A stretch of 64,000 nt of DNA, from the NCBI RefSeq assembly GCF_014522205.1, contig NZ_CP046884.1, positions 1 to 64,000 on the forward strand, in the 5' to 3' direction. A program made the position numbers and the translations under genes. The notes under the pieces are model-generated. The model was not told where the DNA came from. It ran no database searches and was given only the letters and a program-made list of their open reading frames with translations. Position 1 is the first letter of the stretch. Every line of letters starts with the position of its first letter. Shown here one piece after another: positions 1-9,044 of the stretch. The stretch comes from Corynebacterium poyangense. GTDB lineage: Bacteria > Actinomycetota > Actinomycetes > Mycobacteriales > Mycobacteriaceae.

Positions 1-1539
1 GACAAAGATGCCTTGCGCGCCGAATGGGAAGAGATCAGAACCAAAATCATCTCTGATTCCCTTGACGCCAATAGCGACATCCCTCGGTTAACCAGCCAGC
101 AAATCGGTTTCCTTGGCACCGTCACCCCCATCCTCATCTCGGATGGTTATGTGGTTTTGTCGGTCCCGACGGATTGGGCTAAAAACTCCATCGAACAGGA
201 TCTAGGGGAATATATCGTTAAAGTCGTCGAGCAACGTAGCGGGATGCCTTGCTCTTTGGCTTTATCAGTGCAACCGCCGCGCAGACCTGAGCCGCAGCAC
301 CCCTCTCCTCAAGTTCCAGCTACAACCCCGAAAACCGATCATAGTCAGCAGCACCATCAAACACCTCGCCAAGATCACTGGCAGGTCTCTCATATTTCTT
401 CGGCTTCCTCCTATCCCGCCGAAGCATCGAACTCCCCGCAGGTTAACCCCCGGCAGCGGATTGTTCGAGAAAAACCGGCCCGAAACCCTGATTCAGAGCA
501 ATCTCTGAATCCGCGCTATACCTTTGAGTCTTTTGTTATTGGCGCATCGAATCGCTTTCCTAATAGCGCTGCGGTAGCTGTGGCTGAAAATCCAGCCCGA
601 GCCTATAACCCGCTGTTCATATGGGGAGGATCTGGGCTGGGTAAGACTCATTTGCTTCATGCCACGGGGAATTATGCCCAAGAATTACAGCCGGAACTGC
701 GCATTAAATATGTGTCGAGCGAAGAGTTCACCAATGACTTTATTAATTCCGTTCGTGATGATCGGCAGGAATCTTTTAAACGTCGGTATCGGAATCTCGA
801 TATCTTGATGGTGGATGATATTCAATTCCTCCAAGGAAAAGAAACTACCCAAGAAGAGTTCTTCCACACCTTTAATGCTCTTCATCAGGCAAATAAGCAG
901 ATTATTTTGACGTCGGATCGTCCGCCACGGCAATTGACCACCCTGGAAGATAGGTTAAGGACTCGGTTTGAAGGTGGCCTCATTACCGATATTCAACCAC
1001 CGGACCTGGAAACTCGAATTGCCATTTTGATGAAGAAAGCGCAATCCGAAAATACCCAGGTAGATCGCGCAGTTCTAGAACTTATAGCGTCGAATGTATC
1101 CACCTCAATCCGGGAATTAGAAGGTGCGTTAATCAGAGTTTCTGCCTACGCATCTCTCAATAATGAGCCGATTACCTTGGATAATGCACACGCCGCGCTC
1201 CAAGACATCTTGCCTGATAATGATGTAGAAATTACCGCGGAATCTATCATGGAAATCACGGCTCATTTCTTTGACATTGATCTGAAAACCTTGCGCGGGG
1301 CTTCTCGGGTCAGAGCGGTTACTCATGCACGGCAGCTAGCTATGTATCTGTGCCGGGAATTAACTGACCTTTCGCTACCTTCTATTGGTAAGCATTTTGG
1401 CGGCAAGGATCACTCCACGGTCATGTATGCGGAGCGCAGAATCCGTGAGGAGATGACCGAAAAACGAGACACTTATCATGAAATTCAAACCCTGACTCAA
1501 ATGATTAAAACCCAAGAACACAAACCCCCTCGAAGCTAA
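1..1539 (+). CDS. dnaA: Chromosomal replication initiator DnaA (5' partial)
   Basis: DnaA is the AAA+ ATPase that binds DnaA boxes and melts the origin. The frame is open from base 1, so the start codon probably lies just upstream of the window; the first in-window start-like codon is TTG at 13. A variable Pro/Gln-rich linker (domain II) covers roughly residues 90-165. It is followed by the ATPase domain with Walker A GGSGLGKT near residue 205 and Walker B LMVDDIQF near residue 265, and the C-terminal DNA-binding domain with the GKDHSTV signature near residue 463. It is followed by a terminator, the DnaA-box region and dnaN, the usual order in actinobacteria. Identity is very secure; only the N-terminus is missing. 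Confidence 0.97.
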   Translation, partial: DKDALRAEWEEIRTKIISDSLDANSDIPRLTSQQIGFLGTVTPILISDGYVVLSVPTDWAKNSIEQDLGEYIVKVVEQRSGMPCSLALSVQPPRRPEPQHPSPQVPATTPKTDHSQQHHQTPRQDHWQVSHISSASSYPAEASNSPQVNPRQRIVREKPARNPDSEQSLNPRYTFESFVIGASNRFPNSAAVAVAENPARAYNPLFIWGGSGLGKTHLLHATGNYAQELQPELRIKYVSSEEFTNDFINSVRDDRQESFKRRYRNLDILMVDDIQFLQGKETTQEEFFHTFNALHQANKQIILTSDRPPRQLTTLEDRLRTRFEGGLITDIQPPDLETRIAILMKKAQSENTQVDRAVLELIASNVSTSIRELEGALIRVSAYASLNNEPITLDNAHAALQDILPDNDVEITAESIMEITAHFFDIDLKTLRGASRVRAVTHARQLAMYLCRELTDLSLPSIGKHFGGKDHSTVMYAERRIREEMTEKRDTYHEIQTLTQMIKTQEHKPPRS

Positions 1540-1595
1540 CGTTCTTCACGCATCTGACCTCCGGGTTTCGCATCACACCTTGGTGTTTCTTCAAC

Positions 1596-1630
1596 GCTGA
1601 GTAGCCACAACGTCTACTCAGCGGTTTTTT
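1596..1630 (+). terminator. Rho-independent terminator of dnaA
   Basis: A perfect 9-bp inverted repeat (GCTGAGTAG at 1596-1604, CTACTCAGC at 1614-1622) is followed by GG and six T. It lies 56 bases after the dnaA stop codon and separates dnaA transcription from the origin region. Confidence 0.85.
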
Positions 1631-1699
1631 ATCTACCACCCCAGGTTCGACGTCCCCCAGCACCTCGTAGCAGATACCTCCGGCGGTGATGTCCCTTTT

Positions 1700-1930
1700 C
1701 CCCAGAATTTTCCACATCTGTGTAATTCCGTCGATGTAATTCCGTGTTCTTCCTCACATTCTTTTTGAAAAAGACCAGGTCAGAGTTGTGGAAAAAACTT
1801 GGTAAACGGGCTGGAAAGCTGTGGAAAAGAAGTGGAAAACTAGATCAGATCTGGGGAAGAAAATCGGCACTCGGTTATTTTCCACAACGGCTACTTGTTA
1901 TTCACATTTCTTCCACAGCTTCGTCCACAC
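1700..1930. other. oriC: Origin-like DnaA-box region (oriC candidate)
   Basis: The dnaA-dnaN intergenic region (1540-2147) carries repeated DnaA-box-like 9-mers: TTTTCCACA at 1708-1716 and 1878-1886, TGTGGAAAA (reverse) at 1787-1795 and 1820-1828, and TTATTCACA at 1898-1906. Weaker versions are at 1831-1839, 1909-1917 and 1920-1929. Position between dnaA and dnaN is the standard place for oriC in actinobacteria. Most boxes here deviate by one base from TTATCCACA, unlike the second cluster at 33412-33639. I see no obvious AT-rich unwinding element. Confidence 0.75.
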
Positions 1931-2147
1931 CTCATTTTTGCTGGGTTACCTCGCGGTTTCGGGTGTTTTCCGCACTATGCACAGGACCTACTGCCTTTAC
2001 TCCATAAATTTCTTGGATACCTAAGGTAGAAAGAGGGCCACGCGCGGAACCGGAAAACTCCGGCTGGGAATGACAAGTTTTAGAACTTTCTTTTCACGGG
2101 TAGTTTGGATCATGTCATTAGAGCGATGAACCTCAAGGAGCTACCGC

Positions 2148-3335
2148 ATGGAATCACCAGAAGTATCTTTCCGAGTTTCCAAGGACGATCTAGCTCACGC
2201 CGTGAGCTGGGTGGCCCGGAGTTTGCCGAATCGTGCTGCTCAGCCGGTTCTTCGTGCCATTGTCATTAATGCCGATGACAACGGTTTAGAGTTCGCCGGT
2301 TTTGATTATGAAGTGTCCACGAAAGTTCGAATTTCAGCGGAAGTACTTAACCCTGGTCGTATTGCGGTAGCCGGAAAACTTATTGCTGAAATCACCAACA
2401 CCTTGCCTAACAAACCTGTTGACATCAATGTTGAAGGCAGCAAGGTGTATGTGCGCTGTGGTTCTTCACGCTTTGAGTTACCCCTTATCCCCTTAGATGA
2501 TTATCCGCAACTTCCGAAGTTTCCGGATGTTACTGGCCATATTGACCCTCAACTTTTCGTTCGAGCCAGTGCCCAAGTAGCTTCCGCTGCCGGTCGTGAT
2601 GACACTCTTCCCATGCTCACCGGCGTCAGCATGGAAATCACCGGATCCCAACTTCGTCTTGTAGCTACCGACCGTTTCCGCCTAGCTATCCGCAACGTGG
2701 AATGGCAACCGGTTTCTCAAGATGTCGCAGCCAAACTCTTAATCCCCGCCAAGACTTTAGTTGAAAACACCCGCAGCCTTGATTCTCATCTCACTGATCC
2801 AGTAGAGATCGCGGTAGGAACCGGCGATAATATCGGCAAAGATGGTCTTTTTGGTATCCGCACACAAAACCGAGAAACCACCACCCGCATGTTGGACGCG
2901 GAATTCCCGAATATCCAGCCGCTCTTACCAAAATTCCATAACGCCCTAGCAACGGTAGACATTTCTCGGCTTCAAGAAGCTATCCGCCGGGTGAGCCTAG
3001 TAACGGAACGTAATTCTCAAATCCGGATGAGGTTCAGCGCGGAGGAACTTGTCTTATCTGCTGGCGGCAGCGACGCCGGACACGCAGAAGAAACACTTCC
3101 TTGTCATTTTGAAGGTCGCGATGAACTCACCATCGCCTTTAACCCGTCGTACCTCAAAGATGGCTTAAGTGTTATTGACACTGAGCGAGTGGTTTTTGGT
3201 TTCGTCGAATCCTCCCGTCCAGCGATCTTGGTTCCCGACCTCCCCGAACTTCCTGAACCGTCCGAGGATGGCACCTATGTCATGCCGGAAACGGATTTTC
3301 TCTATCTGCTAATGCCGGTGCGTCTCCCCGGATAG
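2148..3335 (+). CDS. dnaN: DNA polymerase III beta subunit (sliding clamp)
   Basis: This is the beta clamp, the ring that tethers DNA polymerase III to DNA and recruits repair and replication partners. The 395-residue product has the usual length (about 370-400) and the three-domain clamp layout, with recognisable blocks such as LPMLTGV near residue 160 and the C-terminal YLLMPVRLPG ending. The ATG at 2148 follows a strong ribosome site AAGGAG at 2135-2140. It lies between the origin region and recF, 41 bases upstream of the latter. Confidence 0.97.
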   Translation: MESPEVSFRVSKDDLAHAVSWVARSLPNRAAQPVLRAIVINADDNGLEFAGFDYEVSTKVRISAEVLNPGRIAVAGKLIAEITNTLPNKPVDINVEGSKVYVRCGSSRFELPLIPLDDYPQLPKFPDVTGHIDPQLFVRASAQVASAAGRDDTLPMLTGVSMEITGSQLRLVATDRFRLAIRNVEWQPVSQDVAAKLLIPAKTLVENTRSLDSHLTDPVEIAVGTGDNIGKDGLFGIRTQNRETTTRMLDAEFPNIQPLLPKFHNALATVDISRLQEAIRRVSLVTERNSQIRMRFSAEELVLSAGGSDAGHAEETLPCHFEGRDELTIAFNPSYLKDGLSVIDTERVVFGFVESSRPAILVPDLPELPEPSEDGTYVMPETDFLYLLMPVRLPG

Positions 3336-3376
3336 TTCATCTTCATCGGATTTTTTAAGGAGATGGTGAGTACAGG

Positions 3377-4573
3377 ATGCATATCCGCCAGCTGAGTCTG
3401 CGTGATTTCCGCTCTTGGCCCAGCTTGGAATTAGAGCTTCAACCAGGGGTGGTGTTATTCCTGGGTCGCAATGGTTATGGGAAAACCAATATCGTCGAAG
3501 CCCTGGGGTATTGTGCTCATCTTTCTTCTCACCGAGTCAGTTCGGACGCGCCCCTAGTTCGAGCTGGAGCCAAGGATGCTCGGATTTCTGCGACTGCGGT
3601 TCACGATGGTCGAGAGTTAACCGCGCACCTGTTGATCCGAAGCCACGGTAGCAATATCGCCCAGATCAATCGCACTCGGCTTCGTTCTCCCCGAGAGATT
3701 CTAGGTGTTGTTCGCAGTGTTCTTTTTGCCCCCGAGGATCTAGCCTTAGTGCGCGGTGAGCCGGCGGAGCGTCGCCGTTATCTTGATAATATTTTGGCGA
3801 TTTTAAAGCCTCGGCTCGCTGGTGTTCGCTCTGATTATGACAAAATTCTTCGCCAGCGCAATGCTTTATTGAAATCAGCGTCTGGACTATTGCGTCGGGG
3901 TTATGACTCGGCTGATGGTGCGGGGGCGTTGTCTTCTTTGGATGCGTGGGATATCCAGCTATCTAAAGTTGGTGCGCAATTAATTTGTGCCCGACGCAAC
4001 CTGGTAGATGTCCTTCAGGAACACGTTATCGAGGCTTATACCGGTATTGCCCCTGAGTCTCGTCCAGCAGCGGTGCAGTATCGCGGGACGGTGGATCCGG
4101 AGCTGTCATTAAGCTCAGATCCTGAGATTATTGAAGCCGCCATGCTTGCTGAACTGGGAAAAATGCGAGATCGTGAGATTGAGCGCGGGATGTCGCTGAT
4201 TGGTCCTCACCGAGATGATCTGGAATTGATTCTGGGTGATCAACCAGCAAAAGGTTTTGCCAGTCATGGAGAGACGTGGTCTTTTGCGCTGTCTCTTCGT
4301 TTGGCGGAGTTTTCACTTCTGAAGTCTTGTGGTCCGGAACCAATTTTGATTTTGGATGATGTGTTTGCGGAGTTAGATAAAAAACGCCGGGAGAAGCTGG
4401 TGATGGTGGCTGCTGAGGCAGAACAAGTGTTTATCACTGCGGCTGTTGATGGTGATTTGCCGGAGAACTTGGCGGAAAAAATCTCGGCTCGTTTTGATAT
4501 TGACGTGAAGAATACCTCTGAGGGTAGGGTGTCGGCGATACGTTGGGCAGAGGATGAGACCGATGATCTCTGA
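3377..4573 (+). CDS. recF: DNA replication and repair ATPase RecF
   Basis: RecF is an SMC-like ABC ATPase that helps load RecA at gaps and restart stalled forks. The 398-residue product begins with [13 protein letters not shown], has Walker [10 protein letters not shown] near residue 30 and a Walker B/D-loop [11 protein letters not shown] near residue 325. The ATG at 3377 is preceded by AAGGAGATGG at about 3358. Its end overlaps the start of the DUF721 gene by 11-20 bases depending on which ATG is used, so the two are probably translationally coupled. Confidence 0.96.
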   Translation: MHIRQLSLRDFRSWPSLELELQPGVVLFLGRNGYGKTNIVEALGYCAHLSSHRVSSDAPLVRAGAKDARISATAVHDGRELTAHLLIRSHGSNIAQINRTRLRSPREILGVVRSVLFAPEDLALVRGEPAERRRYLDNILAILKPRLAGVRSDYDKILRQRNALLKSASGLLRRGYDSADGAGALSSLDAWDIQLSKVGAQLICARRNLVDVLQEHVIEAYTGIAPESRPAAVQYRGTVDPELSLSSDPEIIEAAMLAELGKMRDREIERGMSLIGPHRDDLELILGDQPAKGFASHGETWSFALSLRLAEFSLLKSCGPEPILILDDVFAELDKKRREKLVMVAAEAEQVFITAAVDGDLPENLAEKISARFDIDVKNTSEGRVSAIRWAEDETDDL

Positions 4574-5171
4574 GGGAGGAGAGAGTCAGGATAGGCCACT
4601 GGATTTAGTGGATTATTGTTATCAGCGCTGGATGGAGCAGGTGAAACGACGTGGCGGAAAGAATATGCCGCGACAGGGTGAGGGGTCACGCCGCATAGTG
4701 AAAGAGCGGCGGGATGATCGTCGGGCATCAATATCTGGCATCGAGAAAATGGGATTATCCTCACGGGTGCGGAATTATCAAAAGACCGGGAGAGATGGCC
4801 GTCCGCTGCCGAAGAAACGACAACTCCCAACCATAGGAAACGTGCTGGACTCCCTTATTCACAGCGAAGGCTGGGCGCCAAAATTAGCTCGGGGCTGGGT
4901 CATGGAGCATTGGCCTGACCTGGTGGGGCCGAAAATAGCGGAGCACACCACGGTGGAAATGTTTAAGGAAACCACCCTCATTATTAGTTGTGATTCCACT
5001 GCTTGGGCATCAAATTTGCGTCTTATGCAAAAGAAGATCCTTCAAAACATTGCTGAGAAAGTGGGGCCAGATATCGTGACGACGTTACATTTCTACGGTC
5101 CCAATGCTCCGAGCTGGCGTAAAGGACGGCTCCACGTCAAAGGACGCGGACCCCGAGACACCTATGGCTAA
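4554..5171 (+). CDS. dciA: DUF721 protein, DciA-like helicase operator
   Basis: A 205-residue DUF721 protein. In bacteria lacking DnaC/DnaI, DUF721 proteins (DciA) interact with replicative helicase DnaB and promote its loading; that role is inferred from the family. The N-terminal 85 residues are basic and probably disordered. The DUF721 core follows (about 95-190): [19 protein letters not shown], then [17 protein letters not shown], both typical. Start is ATG 4554 or ATG 4563 in the same frame; both overlap the recF end. Its place between recF and gyrB is conserved in actinobacteria. Confidence 0.88.
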   Translation: MRPMISEGGESQDRPLDLVDYCYQRWMEQVKRRGGKNMPRQGEGSRRIVKERRDDRRASISGIEKMGLSSRVRNYQKTGRDGRPLPKKRQLPTIGNVLDSLIHSEGWAPKLARGWVMEHWPDLVGPKIAEHTTVEMFKETTLIISCDSTAWASNLRLMQKKILQNIAEKVGPDIVTTLHFYGPNAPSWRKGRLHVKGRGPRDTYG

Positions 5172-5237
5172 ATCCTAGAAAAAAGCGAGAGCTTCACAAG
5201 CGCCGTTCATTGGCCTTCTGAGTGTCTGAGTGGTGGC

Positions 5238-5266
5238 GTACGTGGGGGGAATCGAGGGTGTAGAAT
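5238..5266 (+). promoter_or_regulatory. Probable gyrB promoter
   Basis: A good -10 hexamer TAGAAT at 5261-5266 lies 41 bases upstream of the gyrB GTG; the -35 region near 5238-5243 is weak. The same TAGAAT element precedes gyrA (9000-9005) and the DUF3566 gene (21370-21375). Confidence 0.5.
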
Positions 5267-5292
5267 AAAACGGTAATTTTCCGTTTCTCTGA

Positions 5293-7377
<2,085 letters not shown>

Positions 7378-7404
7378 GCCACCATCTGATATGCACGAAT
7401 GTTT

Positions 7405-7432
7405 AGGGCTTGGGGAATGATTCCCAAGCCCT
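7405..7432 (+). terminator. Hairpin downstream of gyrB
   Basis: The 10-bp arms AGGGCTTGGG (7405-7414) and CCCAAGCCCT (7423-7432) form a strong stem with an 8-base loop, 28 bases after the gyrB stop. There is no clear T run, so it may be a terminator or an mRNA-stabilising hairpin. Confidence 0.55.
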
Positions 7433-7452
7433 TGACTCCATTCAGAAACGGA

Positions 7453-7479
7453 ATCTACTTTCTAAAGTGGAAAGTAGAT
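7453..7479. repeat. Perfect inverted repeat upstream of membrane-protein gene
   Basis: ATCTACTTTC (7453-7462) and GAAAGTAGAT (7470-7479) form a perfect 10-bp palindrome with a 7-base spacer, 30 bases before ATG 7510. It could be an operator for the winged-helix regulator encoded by the second gene of this unit, or a second hairpin after gyrB. Confidence 0.5.
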
Positions 7480-7509
7480 GTTGATTCTGAAAGTCCTAGG
7501 TGCAAGATC

Positions 7510-7938
7510 ATGCTCATATCAGAGGAAGACGCCAGGCTCCTTGTAGAACGCGGAGAGCGGTACTCGCGCAATGCGGCTCGCTTTCCAATGTCCTGGTTGG
7601 GATATTGCATGATATGCGGCTCTGGTGTTTTCTATCTCCTCGGAGTATCCACCTCCGGCTATCATCTTCCGCTGGTTTTTTGGGTCATTTTCGCCTTGTG
7701 GACGGCAGCTGGCCTTGCTCTTTCAATCTTGCTTGGGGTGTGGTCCCGTTGTGTTCCCGCAGGATTCGGGAAGCGATGGACAGTGATGATGATGCTGTGG
7801 ACCTTCGCGTGGATACTTACCGTTTCGTGGGCAGCGACTCTTGAGAGTAGGTTTGTTCTTATTCTTGGTGTTCTTTATGTCGTATTAGCAGTTGTTGGTC
7901 CGGTTTGGGAGCTCGCCGCGATGCGGAGCGGAAAATAA
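7510..7938 (+). CDS. Four-helix membrane protein, unknown function
   Basis: The product (about 142 residues from ATG 7510) has a short charged N-terminus (ISEEDARLLVERGERYSRN) and four predicted membrane helices, around WLGYCMICGSGVFYLLGV, LVFWVIFALWTAAGLALSI, MMMLWTFAWILTVSWAA and FVLILGVLYVVLAVVGPVW. The frame extends upstream to 7399, but that start lies next to the gyrB hairpin, so ATG 7510 is preferred. Its stop is 7 bases before the start of the winged-helix regulator gene, so the two form a small operon. I do not recognise a family; regulation of or by the neighbouring regulator is inferred from context. Confidence 0.7.
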   Translation: MLISEEDARLLVERGERYSRNAARFPMSWLGYCMICGSGVFYLLGVSTSGYHLPLVFWVIFALWTAAGLALSILLGVWSRCVPAGFGKRWTVMMMLWTFAWILTVSWAATLESRFVLILGVLYVVLAVVGPVWELAAMRSGK

Positions 7939-7945
7939 GGCCATA

Positions 7946-8260
7946 ATGTCACATCCGCGAAATGATTTAGACCCAGAACTGACTAACCCGCTGCGTTTCT
8001 CCTTGTTGGCATCATTATCTTCTGTGGTGGAAATGACTTTTAAGGATCTTCGCGACTATCTGGATACCACTGATTCCACCTTGTCTAAACATGCTAGTGC
8101 TTTAGAAAAAGCCGGATATATCAAGGTGAAGAAGGGTTTTGTGGGGAAGAAGCCGCAAACTAAACTTGCTATTTCTCAGAAGGGCGCTCAGGCGTTTCGG
8201 CGGCATTTGACCATCCTGAACGTTATTGCTCAGGGGAAATATGAGGATGGTTCCTCTTAG
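7946..8260 (+). CDS. Winged-helix transcriptional regulator (MarR/ArsR-like)
   Basis: A compact regulator of 104 residues. It matches the single winged-helix family in which the helix-turn-helix reads LRFSLLASLSSVVEMTFKDLRDYLDTT followed by recognition helix DSTLSKHASALEKAGYIKVKKGFVGKKPQTKLAISQKG and a wing. ATG 7946 is preceded by AAGG at 7937-7940, overlapping the end of the membrane-protein gene. Such gene pairs usually have the regulator controlling its membrane-protein partner. The signal sensed is unknown. Confidence 0.82.
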   Translation: MSHPRNDLDPELTNPLRFSLLASLSSVVEMTFKDLRDYLDTTDSTLSKHASALEKAGYIKVKKGFVGKKPQTKLAISQKGAQAFRRHLTILNVIAQGKYEDGSS

Positions 8261-8295
8261 GACTAACGAGGTGGCTGTGCGGTGGAGTGGGGGGA

Positions 8296-8340
8296 GTAAA
8301 AATGGTGGCAACCGGGTGTCCTATAAAGCCCGGTGCCACC
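8296..8340 (-). terminator. Terminator of the toxin-antitoxin operon
   Basis: Arms GGTGGCA-A-CCGGG (8304-8316) and CCCGGTGCCACC (8329-8340) form a 12-bp stem with one bulged base. On the reverse strand the stem is followed by ATTTTTACT, so it terminates the leftward toxin operon; the A run on the other side may also let it end the rightward regulator transcript. Confidence 0.8.
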
Positions 8341-8415
8341 AAAAAGGTGGGGTTGTAGCCCTTCCGCCACAGTCACATTAGTCACTGCAACCACAACAGT
8401 CACATATCATAGCAA

Positions 8416-8718
8416 TTATTCCCATCTCAGGCTTAACCGACCCCGCATGACGTTGATGAAAACTTCAGCAAATTCTTTATTACCCTGGTCAAGGGGATGA
8501 AGATCGAGGATGCTTCGGCGAAGAGTCCGGGACTGCTCTGCTTCAGTGATATAGACCGGCACCCCAAAAATCCGCGGATTGCTCATCCCTGCTATCCCAG
8601 CAAGAGCAGCATAATTGGTGATTTTTGCTCCGGAGGCAGCGCAGAACTCCTCCGCAATATCCACTACTTGCTCGGCGCTTAAAGTCGGAAGAATATTTCC
8701 CTTAAGTCTCGGAGCCAT
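8416..8718 (-). CDS. Doc/Fic-like toxin with a degenerate active-site motif
   Basis: A 100-residue protein that aligns by eye with small Doc-type Fic proteins: LSAEQVVDIAEEF at the N-terminus, then a partner-like helix, then HPLDQGNKEF near residues 75-84. The normal Fic/Doc motif is HxFx(D/N)xNKR; here the His, Gly, Asn and Lys are kept but the Phe is Leu and the Arg is Glu, and the usual C-terminal helix is short. ATG 8718 overlaps the end of the upstream RHH antitoxin gene by 17 bases, the usual coupling in type II toxin-antitoxin operons. It could be an inactive or altered-activity relative. Function as an AMP- or phosphotransferase is not supported by the residues. Confidence 0.6.
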   Translation of the reverse strand: MAPRLKGNILPTLSAEQVVDIAEEFCAASGAKITNYAALAGIAGMSNPRIFGVPVYITEAEQSRTLRRSILDLHPLDQGNKEFAEVFINVMRGRLSLRWE

Positions 8719-8914
8719 GAATCTTTTCCCAGTTCTCTTGATACTCGCGAATAGTGGAGCGAGCTAAATCTCTGATGTGAGCATCATCAACCACCTGTGC
8801 TGCAGTAGAAATGATGGCAAATTTTGCCGCTTCGTGTTTAGAACATCCGCGCACCCGGCTAAGAAGATTCAGGGCTCGGTCTTCTTCGGTAGAAAGTCTC
8901 AGCGTCATAGCCAT
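8702..8914 (-). CDS. Ribbon-helix-helix antitoxin (CopG-like)
   Basis: About 70 residues starting MAMTLRLSTEEDRALNLLSR: a beta strand with alternating residues followed by two helices, as in ribbon-helix-helix DNA-binding antitoxins. The C-terminal part (VDDAHIRDLARSTIREYQENWEKIHG) would wrap the toxin. A longer frame starts at GTG 8941, but it reads through the palindromic operator at 8922-8940, so ATG 8914 (or 8908) is the likely start. It is followed immediately by the Doc-like gene. Autoregulation through the palindrome is inferred. Confidence 0.72.
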   Translation of the reverse strand: MAMTLRLSTEEDRALNLLSRVRGCSKHEAAKFAIISTAAQVVDDAHIRDLARSTIREYQENWEKIHGSET

Positions 8915-8921
8915 GAGAATA

Positions 8922-8940
8922 TGATACCGAAGTGGTATCA
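8922..8940. promoter_or_regulatory. Palindromic operator of the antitoxin-toxin operon
   Basis: TGATACC (8922-8928) and GGTATCA (8934-8940) form a perfect 7-bp inverted repeat with a 5-base spacer, 8 bases upstream of the antitoxin ATG. Position and symmetry fit an autoregulatory RHH operator. Confidence 0.6.
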
Positions 8941-8999
8941 CTCAGGCGTCGAACCTTAATCCTAGGGGCCATGAAGGCCAGTTTTGGGCCTGCGTGCGT

Positions 9000-9005
9000 T
9001 AGAAT
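9000..9005 (+). promoter_or_regulatory. -10 element of the gyrA promoter
   Basis: TAGAAT lies 40 bases upstream of the gyrA TTG start, and the ribosome site AAGGTG is at 9031-9036. No convincing -35 hexamer is seen at the usual spacing. Confidence 0.45.
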
Positions 9006-9044
9006 AAGGAAGTTCACTCTCAATCAAGCGAAGGTGCGTGAGCT

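Noticed and set aside
1744..2024. ORFs across the dnaA-dnaN region
   Set aside because: They overlap the DnaA-box cluster, lack ribosome sites and encode no recognisable protein.
7399..7510. Longer start of the membrane protein gene at 7399
   Set aside because: That extension reads through the gyrB hairpin and the palindrome; ATG 7510 is a cleaner start.
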